This document shows, in pieces, positions 1-10,628 of a stretch of 64,000 bases of DNA. The DNA lies in assembly GCA_009746045.1 (NCBI GenBank), contig RPFO01000079.1, forward strand, positions 2,976,828 through 3,040,827, in the 5' to 3' direction. Below the pieces are notes generated by a model. That model worked only from the letters and a program-made list of their open reading frames with translations. It did not search any database and was not told the origin of the DNA. Each line of letters begins with the position of its first letter. The stretch's first letter is position 1. The DNA comes from Mesostigma viride. Taxonomy: Eukaryota; Streptophyta; Mesostigmatophyceae; Mesostigmatales; Mesostigmataceae. A program made the translations under genes and the position numbers.

Positions 1-981
1 CGGAAGCCGCAAGCCGCATGGCTATGAGTAGGAAGACCTGCATGGAGGGAGAGAGAACGGTGACTACAATTGAAGGGCTGACCGGGTGTGGGTGGACGGA
101 AAGAGATAGCATGGGGCTCCGGGGAAATAAAGAAAATGACGGCAATATGTCTCAATCTAGCTGTCTCGATTTTTGGCAGTACCGCTACAAGGACTTACAA
201 TCGTCTTGGACTCAAGAGGGGCATCCGGGATAATTCGAATACTGAGTAAGTAGTGGGATGCATGCACGGCTAGCGCTGGTGCATAACATGCTAACGCGAT
301 CGAGTCGCCACGAGGTAGCCGAGGCCGGCTATTGGTTTGAAGGCACCAGCCGCTGTACTGGTCCCTGCAACGAGGATCGCATAGCTTGTAGATTGCTTGA
401 AATGTCGTAGAAGGATCGAATGTAGCATGTACATGCAGCGTGATTTCTACGCATAGCGGTCATTCGAAATTACATCTAAGCAAGAAATTAGTCAGCAATC
501 CAGCCACTCTTGAATAACTGACCGGCACCATCTGCAGATCGCGGAAAAAAAACGAGGTATTGTTACAAGCACTAAAGTCTAAATACAATCTAGGCGCATC
601 GGCCAGGCATGGGCTGCCTTCCACCGCCGTGACAGGTTCTCGGGGAACATTCCGCTAACCGGCTGAGTGAGAGGCGCAATCGCATTAATTAGTCTCGTGT
701 CCCCGTTGGCGCAATCGCATATTTATGCCCAAACACCAAAACTCTACTATGATCATCCGCGTCAATTTCGGCCCCCTCATGACTAATCATACATGACGTC
801 CACTTCTTCCACCACATCAGAAACGCAAGACCTTCCAGTGATGGCCTTTCTCCCAGACATCCCACTGCAATGCCTGCCCCTGACCAGCCGAGCAGTCGGT
901 TGTGACATTGGAGTACTGCCAAATTTGCACTTGCTGGGCAGCGGGCGTGCACGTGCATTCGTGAAACCAGTGCCAACCACA
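1..981. other. Intergenic stretch, no recognisable gene
   Basis: Short open frames occur on both strands, but none shows a family motif or a plausible exon structure. No tandem repeat or inverted terminal repeat was found here. Confidence 0.5.
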
Positions 982-1375
982 ACAGTCATTCACGCTTGTT
1001 AGTTGGGTTCGAGGTTTTCGAGGCGTCAACGTAAGGCGTAAAAACAACTTAAAGCGTGAGGGGCTCCGCAAAATTTAACTAATTTTAACTAAAGATAATA
1101 CATTTAATATGCACTACTTTGAACTTACAGCTTACTAGGTATTAGAACAGGATTAGAATGCCGAAGTCCTGTGCGACCCAACTAAAGGCGTGAACACAAC
1201 TTAAGCCAAACGGAAGTCCCCAGTCCCCAGTTCGGATCCGGAAGTCCCCAGTTCAAACCCGCGCAGGGGCTAGCGGTCCTAAGTTTTCTGCATGTTCCCA
1301 TCAGCTGCTATCTACAGTGCCGTAAGCGGAACCGCCCACACTTAAGCCAACCCAACTTAAGGCGTGAATGACTGT
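982..1375. mobile_element. Small inverted-repeat element (MITE), copy 1
   Basis: The left end reads ACAGTCATTCACGC and the right end reads GCGTGAATGACTGT, continuing inward to TTAGTTGGG and CCCAACTTAA. That is an imperfect inverted repeat of about 26 bp around a 394-bp body with no coding capacity. Related ends occur at 2,798-3,809 and 27,891-28,424, which supports a family. I could not fix a target-site duplication, so the superfamily is open. Confidence 0.6.
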
Positions 1376-2265
1376 ACTGTCTGTACAGATAATCTCGGCC
1401 GATAATGCTGCCAGTTGTGTGCCCCGAGGGAGGTTGCATGCGCACGTGACAAGTGGCTAGCAGGACGCAACGTGACGTCGCTGAACACCTTCCAAGTTCC
1501 AGGCTTCCACGCCGAACAAATGGAATCAGGCGCAAAATGCAGCGGTGGTAGAGAGGCAGTATGGAATATTAACTAGCACTCTTTAGCTTGTGATTTAGAC
1601 CCATGCTCGCGGGGAATTTTATGTAAGCTTTCTTCGTACGTGTGAATTTCAGAAGCAGTATATTCTCATTAATAGATAGTTCATCCCGCCTCCATGGAAG
1701 TTCTTCCGGTTGAAATTCGTTATTGGTATGGGGGCGACGACGTAGCAAGTACGTTGGTGATACGCAGTCTTGTGACGACAGCGTGCGATTAGCATAGCAT
1801 CAAGTTTTCAGCTGCACACTCCTTTCATCATTGGGGTTTCGTTAAAAGCCGCCTGTGTGTTGTACTTGCGACCTGTGCGAAGCATTTCCGTCTAACGCGG
1901 CCCACAAACATCTACCAATTCCAACGTGCTTTTCCGGCTAACAGTGTGTGGTCCCGTGAGAAATTACTTCAACAAATTCAAGGCAGTAGAGACAGCCCTA
2001 AAGTCTAAAGTCAGGGGTTCGGACTTAAAGCTTCAAATTGTACGTTTTCTGCCGCAGTGTTGACGCAATTTCGGGGAAATGCCCGACGGTTATTTGCCTT
2101 ATTACCTTGATCGGATGTCGCTGAAGTTGAGTGTGCAGAATTCTGCACTGTATTGAATATGAATGCCGAACGCGTTCTGCTATCTCCGCTAAGCGGCTAT
2201 TGTTTTTTTCATTACTAATTATGCTACCTTTTATTTGCTTGCTGGCACGTCTTCATGATGACTTC

Positions 2266-2348
<83 letters not shown>

Positions 2349-2797
2349 GTGTAAAACAGACAGGGCATCCGAGCCCCGAGCCTACGGGACATTTCGGTAA
2401 GTGTTCGCTTGGTGCTCAAGTGTATCATTCCAAGGAAATGTGGCTTCCGGGCACGTGGACTTTGTTTGTGGCTAAGCTACCCTTCTTTTCAGCATCCCAG
2501 ATCGTACATCAGAAGAGATTGAGGGGTGTGCATCATTCGTTTGAACCGTGCATGTGCATGCTTGCTGTTTGATATTAGGAAGACGCATAGCTCTTGCAGG
2601 CATTTCCCCCCTTCCTTGCCCCTTCCTCATAGTTAATTATTACGCCCGTCACGACAGTACAGTTATCACGGCGTTATTGTTCCTGAACGTGGCAGCAGAG
2701 AGCAAACAACGACGCGTCATTTCTCGTGCGCTGTCAATGCTGTCGCAGCGATCACTTTTGTATTTTCTCATACTCGATGATTCTAGTATATCAGATA
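1376..2797. other. Intergenic stretch, no recognisable gene
   Basis: Apart from the (GT)n tract at 2,269-2,352 nothing is recognisable. The long frames across the GT tract are repeat artefacts. Confidence 0.5.
2269..2352. repeat. (GT)n microsatellite
   Basis: About 84 bp of nearly perfect GT dinucleotide, interrupted once by GC near the right end. Confidence 0.95.
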
Positions 2798-3809
2798 ACA
2801 GGCATTACCGCGCTAAGTTGTGATCAACACCTAAAATTCGGCGTCGCAACTAAACGCGGTAACGCAACTAGGGCTGGTAACGCAACCAGGGCTGGGACAT
2901 CTGGGTCATTTCGCGACCCAAACACGAACACGATCACCTGGGGAGAGTACCTGAACACGAATACCGAACATATCCGGTGGATTTCCAGGTGACCCGAACA
3001 CGAACACGAACTTGTGCTGTAAGCTTTGAAGGTGACCCGAACATTTACCCGAACATTTACCCGAACATTTACCCGAACATTTACCAAACGCGAGCAATTC
3101 ATCAAGATACACTTGTGAGTAGGATACGGACACCATCCTTCAGCCAACGAGGACAATTGAACTGTCCCAAAAGAAAGCAACAAGCTAGCTGTCGTCTGAA
3201 CTCTGAAACCGAAGAAAGAAAACTTCGTACTTTTGTATCTTGTTCATTGGCTGGTACTCACTGTCGTATGATAAGTGAAAAGTTATGCGGTTTGGTACTA
3301 AAAAACTTGGCTGAAAACAATAACAACAACCGAAAAGTATGGAAAATGTTCGGTACCGGGTCAGAGGCGAACATGTTCTCCCGGTTCCCAGGGTGACCCG
3401 AGTACGGACACGAACATGTTCTGTAAGTTTCCAGGTGACCCGAACCCGAATAGCACATGTTCGGCCGAACATTTTAGGCGACCCGAACACCGAACATGTT
3501 CGTTATTGGCCCGAACATGTCCGTGTTTGGAATGCGGCGAATGTCCCAGCCCTACTTAACGCGGTAACCGGGGAGTTTTCGCGCCAGTGGAGCTTGCGTA
3601 TTTTGCCGCCTACACGTCACATAGCGTGTCGAGACCTGGCCAAAAAAGGCCTCCTGTGCGGCCAAAAATGGCCTGACACCTGCAGTTGCGTCATTATCGT
3701 GTCAAGTTGCGATGGCACCCAGGATTAGGTTGCAGTCACCGCCCAAACTTCGGTGTCGCAACTTAACGCGGTAACGCAACCTATGGCAACTTAGTGTGGT
3801 AATGACTGT
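2798..3809. mobile_element. Inverted-repeat element, copy 2 of the ACAGTCAT family
   Basis: The left end is ACAGGCATTACCGCGCTAAG and the right end is CTTAGTGTGGTAATGACTGT, an imperfect inverted repeat of about 23 bp. The 1.0 kb body carries many variants of CCCGAACA, including a four-unit tandem array. A further inverted motif (GCAACTTAACGCGGTAACGC type) lies just inside the right end. No coding region was recognised. Confidence 0.55.
3035..3085. repeat. 12-bp tandem repeat, about 4 units
   Basis: The unit CCCGAACATTTA is repeated four times without interruption. Looser CCCGAACA variants continue to about 3,540. Confidence 0.9.
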
Positions 3810-4607
3810 AGATGCATCGCCACACATTCTCTGCCACCCGCAGCTCCCATGACATACGGCACAGTGCACACCAAGTGCATGCTGCTACAGTACCCAGTGC
3901 ACACCAAGTGCATGCAGCTACAGAATCCAGTGCATGCCATGAAGTGCAGATTGCATGGATTGGCTCCTGGACATCGCGCATACTGCATACCCTGCCAACC
4001 CTCAAGCTACCTACCCACCCGCTCTACCGACACCGTCTTAACAGGAACCTGCGGGTAAGCAGCATGGTTGTTGCTGCTGCTGCCCGCACCGCTCTTGTTT
4101 GTTGCAGCTGCCAGCGCTAGTCATACACCCTCGGCTCTTCACCCCTCCTCCTTGTCCACCCTTGCCAACTCTCTTTGCGCTCGTTTTTAGAAAAATGGTT
4201 TTCTGTCACAAGTGCTGCTTTTTCACAACGTGCCATCTCCCCAGCAATGGCCATTCTTGTGCACCTCTGCTGACAAGCTCAGTCAAAACATGTGATCAGT
4301 GAGTTATGTCAAACGAAACCGACTCGCTTTTGTTTGTTTTGCGCCGCGATCTCGCCCACCCCTTCTCTCCCCGGCACCCTCAGCCATTCTCTGGCCGGCT
4401 CAATCTAATGCATATGGTAAATCTCTCCTCAATCAAGCGCGGTGTTCATAGTTCGCTACATTTTTACATCATGTTGTGCGGGCACTTGGTTGTCATCACG
4501 GTTTGCGGCCCCGTGCACCCGCCATGGTGCGCCAGATGTCGACGCCGTGCTTCCCGATGGCAGCCGGCGGCGCATTCACTCGAAGAAGGCGGATGACGAC
4601 TGGGTAT

Positions 4608-4845
4608 GCGTCCCTCATTAGAGGCAGATGTGGAATATAAAAGACATGTTAAGAGTAGGGGTCACACGTGTTAGAACTGGGTATGTCACCCGTTAGAGGT
4701 AGATGTTGAATATAAAAGACATGTTAAGGGGTCACACATCAGGTCACATTTTTGTCAGAACGGGGTACATCACCTATCTAGAGGCAGATGTCACTGTAAT
4801 TCTGTGTACCTTACCTATAAGAACAGAGGCCACACGTGTCAAAGT
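4608..4845. repeat. Degenerate tandem repeat of about 80-100 bp, 3 units
   Basis: The block TTAGAGG(C/T)AGATGT(G/T)GAATATAAAA is followed by GACATGTTAAG and a GTCACAC motif. It recurs near 4,618 and 4,693, and a decayed third copy starts near 4,778. Confidence 0.7.
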
Positions 4846-5599
4846 TGGGCGCTCGGGGGCGGTCATGTGCCTATTGGTTGAATCACGGTGTTTCACTGCC
4901 GGCAATCCAGCGCCTCCATGGCATCTAGTAACGCTGTAACAGTAAGAACCAGTTACAGTGACCAAGGGAATATGGCCAGTTTGGCGCACACATGATTGTA
5001 GCTATCCATTTACCCTGGCTTATTAGCATCGTTAGAATGTACCGGCACTTGCAAGCTGCTTCGACTGGCCAGCCTGGAAGTCAGCACAGATTTTACGTGC
5101 TGCACTCATTGGTTTGGTGCCATGGACCGCACTCTCCGTGATCACTGTTGCCATCAACTGCGTCTTCTTTCTCTACATCGATAGTTCTTTCTGTATGCCT
5201 GGCTCATCTTCTTGCGTGTGTCCTGTTGCCTCATCTTCTTGTGTGCGCTCCTGGCACCGCTTCTGCTGACATAGGGGTCCCTAAAGCTAGTCTTTTTTAG
5301 GGGAATTTGCTGACTTCTGGGCCTATCAGCTTCGAAGTCCTGGACTGACTAAATAGCGTCATTACAGGGCCCCGCAAACTCCTTCTTAATACTAACTTAC
5401 AGGAAGGGGAAGAAAACTTGATGGGGTTACTAGGTCCACTTCAGCTGCTGATACATTTTGCCAGACGTTATGGGATCGCCCCCCTTTGGTTGGCCTTGTC
5501 AAATACACCTCGACCCTGCTGGCCAGCATGATCTCATGTGTTTTGTTTGTATGTCTTTCTCGCTGGCACATTCACCTCAACGACCGCCCCATCGAGCAG

Positions 5600-5677
5600 C
5601 TGGTTGGCGACAAGCTGACGGAAGCAGTGGAGGAGCTCAAGAAGATTGCAGCTGAGGCAAAGGCACAGCAAGGGTGA
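5600..5677 (+). CDS. Possible terminal exon of an unidentified gene
   Basis: A frame opening after an acceptor-like GAGCAG encodes a 25-residue charged helix (LVGDKLTEAVEELKK, then an Ala/Lys tail) ending at a TGA stop. Composition and the acceptor look exon-like. However, I found no upstream exon that joins it and I do not recognise the protein. It may be a chance frame or part of an old element. Confidence 0.2.
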   Translation: MVGDKLTEAVEELKKIAAEAKAQQG

Positions 5678-6587
5678 AGGGGGGGGGATCCAGAGAATAC
5701 GATTTTTTTTTTAAAAAGGAAAGGGGTGCATGAATTGTATAATCTTTGGTTGCCGGAGAGCTAATACTGGATGCACGGAGGAGAATAAGGAGGCGCAAAT
5801 GAAGAATGTAGAAGTGGCTCCCTGTCAGCCCTCCTGTCACATCCAGGATAAGAATGAGCAGCCATGCTTCTTGGGCCCGCGGGCAGGGTGCTTTTTAAGC
5901 CGCAAAGGCACCACAGAGGGGGGAGCAGCAGCTCAGGGATAAGGACATGTGCTCCTTTGTGGCGGTACCACTGGAACGCCTGCGGGACCGCGTGCCAGCA
6001 TGTCGGCATGTGAGCCTATCGCGACGCCAGCGTGGGTCAGCCCTGTTGTGAGCATCAGGACGCTTGAATGCTTGGGTAAGCATCTGCCCCTGTCATTAGC
6101 CGTGGGTGCAGTGGCACGAATGCACGTGGCTGCTCCTGGCCTTCCCTGGCGCCTTCCCAATAATAAGGATACCAGGACATCGCTGTCGCAACCGATGGCA
6201 TTTGGTGAGAGCAGGAAAGAAAGCGGATGTGAATCTTGAAGGTGGTTCCGTGTCGGAAGTTGCCAAGCCATCTTGTCCTGCATCTTTTTTCTTATCACAG
6301 AGAGGCCTAGGCTCGCTGCCCCATGTCTGCCACTTACGTCCCGGATTGTGCACGGGGTCGACCCTTTCGGCGTTTGGCTCTTGCTGGGGCGCCCCACGTG
6401 AGGAGGTGAGATTCAGGCCGAGGAGGGCGCAGACCTGCTGCGGTGGGGCTGCGGGCTGACGTGTCTACCTGAAAGGTGCGGGCCCAATGCCCTCATGCAT
6501 CTAGTGGTTGCTTGATTGTACTACTAATGAGCGGTATGCCTATGTGGGGCATTAATTAATTAATTAATTAATTAGGAACAGAACTCC

Positions 6588-6722
6588 GTTGGGAGTATAT
6601 GTAGCACATAGCCCTGAGAAGGGGCATATGGCTTTTAATACACTCTTGGCTACTTCCTGCAGGTGGGGGAATGTAGACTGCCACCTACTCTGGGTGCACA
6701 AGGTGCACCTGCCCACCACTGT
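6588..6722 (+). repeat. Dispersed repeat, copy 1
   Basis: This block shares a long stretch (around TGCCACCTACTCTGGGTGCA and the following AAGGTGCACCTG) with 9,098-9,240 in the same orientation. One frame reads CHLLWVHKVHL. It is probably part of a retroelement, but the family is not identified. Confidence 0.65.
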
Positions 6723-7182
6723 ATTCAGGCACCTAGGGGCATCGACAGAGGGGGGAAGATCAGCATTGCTATACAGAAGCTAGGGCATGGCTTCTCAGCA
6801 GAGAGTAGCTCTCTGCGTGGGCACAGCATAACTAAATAAATAAAGCTCTAGAGGCATCAACTGGGGCGTGGCACATCATGGGCACACATGTACATGACTA
6901 AATAATGCTCATGAATCAGCTGGTATGGTGCCTGTAGTATGCGTACATGTACAAGGTGTTTCCGGCCCCACCGTCTAGGTCATCTAGTCGCTCTACACGT
7001 GAGCCAGCCATCATTTCAATGCACAAGGATACACATTTCCATCACCATTCATCTTCATCATCCTGAACGACTCGAACATGCACGCGGACAAGATAACGGC
7101 AGGCTCGAGCTACCATGGTCCGGATTCTCCCGATTTCTGGCCTGCGCTGGTTGTCTCCTTGATGTACAAGGCCACGGGCTGA

Positions 7183-8309
7183 CTATTCTACACTGATGCT
7201 GCTGTATTCCCCTAAGCTGGGGCGTCGATCTGGAGTCGCTGGGGCCGCGGGGGTCGCGTGCCAGGGCTTGTGGCCGACGTAGATGGCTGACCCCTTCCAG
7301 TACACCGGCTTAATTCCACGCCGCGTGGTCTGCCGGAGCTGGAGGTAGGTCGGCCATAGCTCCCGTCGCCGTTATTGCTGCGCCAGGGTCAAGTCGTCGT
7401 CCAGGGTGAAGTGAGTCTTCTCGAGCCGCTTGCGGCGTCTGAGAAAAGAAATCTTGTCCGCCGGGTTCTTAAAGGTGAGAACAAGCGGGGGCGCCCCTGC
7501 CTTACTTTTTGCCGCGCACGGGGAAGGCGGTGGGTGACCAGCTTGATCTCGATCACCAAGAAGGCCCATGCGACCAAGGATTTCTCTCTCAAACGCCTGT
7601 GCAAGCTTCTCGGAGTTCTCACCTTCCACCATGTCGAAGTTCTTGACGATGACGTTAAGGCCGGCTGCGCTTGGCGAGCTCGGTCTCCTCGCGGAGGTCG
7701 AGCTTCTGCTGCTGGAGCTGTGCTGCAACGGCGGAACGTCAGTGGTGGAGGTGGTGTGTTGATTAAGCATGTCCGCCCAGGTCTGGGCCGGTGGGAGGAG
7801 CATCGCCAGCCGGGCCGGCAAGGGCAGGCTTGCCGGCAATGTCCTTCACCGCCTGGGCGGTGAGGCCTGCGGTGTTTTGCAGGACCTCGATGGCGATGGC
7901 ATTGTTCTTGAGGCGCTGTTCGAAGTCGCTGGGCGGTGATGGCGGCGGAGGAGGGGGTGGTGGCGGTGGAGGAGGCGAGGAGGGCGGAGGTGGCGGTGGA
8001 GATGGTGGAGAGGAGGGGGAGCTCGGCAGTCAGCGTGCCGCCCATGGTCGCCACATCTGCAGCTATGGGGGCCACGTGCTGCTCGAGGGCCTCCTTACGG
8101 AGTGAGCGGATGGAGGATTCGGTCAAGGTGGTGGTGAGGGGCTGGGGGGGCCAGAGCTCCTCGATGGAGCGGCCAAGGAGGGAGAAGAGGGCGCGTATCT
8201 GAAGGTGCATGGGGGCGGCGGAGGGTGAGGATGGAGTCGAGGTACGTTGTTTTAGGTGCGCCTCTGGAAAGCATCGACGAGGCGACCTTGGTGGAAGAGC
8301 TGCTTGCAC
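7183..8309 (-). pseudogene. LINE ORF1-like (gag-like) fragment, broken
   Basis: Coding-like segments run in shifting frames from 8,309 down to a stop at 7,183-7,185. Upstream parts are Ser/Pro-rich with a helical stretch. The best part reads NVIVKNFDMVEG, then LVLTFKNPADKISFLRRRKR and a Leu/Asp segment. This resembles the ORF1 nucleic-acid-binding region seen in plant and algal LINEs. An in-frame TAA at 7,372-7,374 interrupts the frame before RRRELWPTYLQLRQ. With the frameshifts this marks a decayed copy. No ORF2 was found downstream on this strand. Confidence 0.5.
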
Positions 8310-10403
8310 AGTTCAATAAGCGAGGCATAAGTAAGTAAGTAAGTAAGTAAGTACTTGTGTGTCATGCGCAAAGGCATGCCACGGAGTACTATGCTAATCT
8401 CATTAGAAAAACAATTACACAAAAGTTTAAACAAATATCGTCTGCATCATCCCCCAACCGTTAAGCACTAGATGGGGATGTAATCCTCATCCGAGCTGTC
8501 CTCTACTGTAATGGCAGACGAGGCGGTAGTGTAGCGGCTATCCTCAGGACCAATAACCTCCACCTGCGGACTTCTACCCTGGCTAGCTAGCAACGGGCCG
8601 CGGGGCCCGTGGGGAGAAAACAGGAGCAAGCGAGGCATACGATCCGCAGAACACGTAGCTCAGGATCTTGTCCTGGTTGAGCTTGTCAAAAAAGCCGGGC
8701 TGGCTGGCGTCAAAGTTGAACGCGGCTTCCCAGTTCAGCTCGGCAGGGCGACTGCGCTTGGGTTCAGGCCACGCTGCGGGCGAGGCGAGCCTGGGAGGGG
8801 GCTGGGCGACCACTAGGGCTTGGCTAGTGACGCCGCTGCCTTCTGGGCCCGGGAGGGCGAAGCTGCAGCCAAGGCTGCAGGCGTATTTTCAGGGCTTAGC
8901 ACAGCCGCCAGGCTGCGTTGCGCGGAGGAGCGTTTGCTCGCCATATATTGCGTAATAGCTTCGGAAAATTATATCAGCGTGTGCGTCTTAGAAAGACGAA
9001 GCGATTGTGATATTCACAGCCGAAATCGGTGCCCAAACGTGAAAGTTATGAGCTCCGCCGTCAGCCATGGCTACCTCGTGGCTCGTGGCATGAGTACCTA
9101 TGTGGGGAGCATATGTAACACATATATCCGCGAGAAGCTAGGGGCATATGCATGGACATTTCTCCAGGCCACATCCTGCAGGTGGGGGATGTAAACTGCC
9201 ACCTACTCTGGGTGCACAAGGTGCACCTGCACCACCACGAAAAGGCCTGGCATGGGGTGGAAGTCAAAAAATACAGATTCCCAACTGCCAAAAAAAAAAA
9301 TTTACCGGAGAGAGCTGCCGGCCAGCAGGCGTGCTGTACAGCAGGCTTGCATTGATGTTGCGGTCACATACATGGCATGCCGATCGATCGTGACATATAC
9401 TGGCAAGTTGCAACATTGTACTACGCTACGGTACGTAGGTACATGCTCGCTGATTAATTGATTGATTGTATTGTATTGATTGATCTGTTGCATTTCGTTA
9501 TAGCTGTTGGGGAGACACAAGAGCACGATGTACGATGGGGACAATAATGCTCTCTGACCAGGGCTGTACACATTTGGTTGGGAGGGGTTGCTCACCGTAT
9601 CCTGTCACCACTTCGATCGAAGCTTACAGTTTAAGGTACATGTAACAATACCCATCATGGCATATTTATCCGCAAAGGGGGTCTCACACCCAATTGCTAC
9701 TAAGTTCATAGGTCTCCCTTGCCCAAACCAACTACACAACATGGCCCCTTCGACATCCAGTACATCTGCGAAACCAGGCACTGGCCAGTGGCTGCCAGCA
9801 GTAGTGTAGGGCTGACTATCTACATCTATGAGGTTGTCGCAGATGGCTGGCGCCGTTTTCGCCAGACCGTGAACAAGGCAGAGAGCGCTCCGATGCCCAG
9901 CGTGAGCAAGAAGCTCTGCGTGCACATGCATAGTAGAAAAGGAAAAACAGCCGATGGGAAGAAAGCATGGATGTTGAGAAACATGACGAGCAGGCTATTC
10001 CACATCAGTAACCAGCACACATCCAAGGCCAAAACTAGTGAGCACTCAAGCACAAAAACCAATGTACAACAATCATGTAAGTGACACGTGACTTGAAAAG
10101 GCATGCACTGCTTCTTGAAACGAATAACATGTGAAAAAAAGGTCGAAAGGTGCGCATGCGAACTAGCTCTCTCGCATTGATGGCCATCGTGTGCAAGGGC
10201 TGTCACACCTTGGATTTATCCACGGGGGGGCAAGGCCAATCATGCGCTAAACCAGACCATCCAAATATTAAAGGGGGAACATGTGCAAAGACTAGAACGT
10301 GCACTGCAGTCTTGGGCCATCCCGACGAGGTGGCACGCTCCATAGTGCAGGACGATAGTAGTCTACATCATGCTAGTACAACAGCACTGGAGCATGCATA
10401 GCG
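8310..10403. other. Intergenic stretch downstream of the protease gene
   Basis: It holds a (TAAG)n tract (about 8,331-8,353), a short minus-strand frame at 8,583-8,813 that could be the N-terminal part of the LINE debris, and the dispersed repeat at 9,098-9,240. No gene was recognised. Confidence 0.45.
9098..9240 (+). repeat. Dispersed repeat, copy 2
   Basis: Same orientation and same core as 6,588-6,722, with substitutions and an insertion. One frame reads GDVNCHLLWVHKVHL, which hints at a LINE endonuclease GDxN segment. That reading is speculative. Confidence 0.6.
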
Positions 10404-10628
10404 CTACAACGCTGCAGCATGGTTGACATGTGCGCTAGCTAGCGAAAGCACGGGTCGTACCGGCGAGATGGCGCGCTGCATCAGCTGCCGCCACACGGGC
10501 ACCTTTGGCAACAAGGTGATTGCCGTGTAGTGCTCGGTGCAGGGGTAGGGCAGCACGCGGCGCAGCGTGGCTCGGATGGTTTCGGGGGACATCTCGCTGA
10601 GTACTTTCAGACGCGTGGCCTCCCGCAC
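10404..10628 (-). CDS. PQQL: PQQL exon 26, C-terminus (residues 925-998)
   Basis: Encodes [20 protein letters not shown] and [18 protein letters not shown], the end of the M16 fold, then a non-conserved tail to a TAG stop. The acceptor is GGCAG. Confidence 0.9.
   Translation of the reverse strand: MREATRLKVLSEMSPETIRATLRRVLPYPCTEHYTAITLLPKVPVWRQLMQRAISPVRPVLSLASAHVNHAAAL

Larger units (their letters stand above)
3810..7182. other. Intergenic stretch with repeats
   Basis: No gene was recognised except the weak terminal-exon candidate at 5,600-5,677. Visible structure: a duplicated GTGCACACCAAGTGCATGC motif near 3,870-3,920, the tandem repeat at 4,608-4,845, an (ATTA)n tract near 6,553-6,574, and the dispersed repeat at 6,588-6,722. 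Confidence 0.5.
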
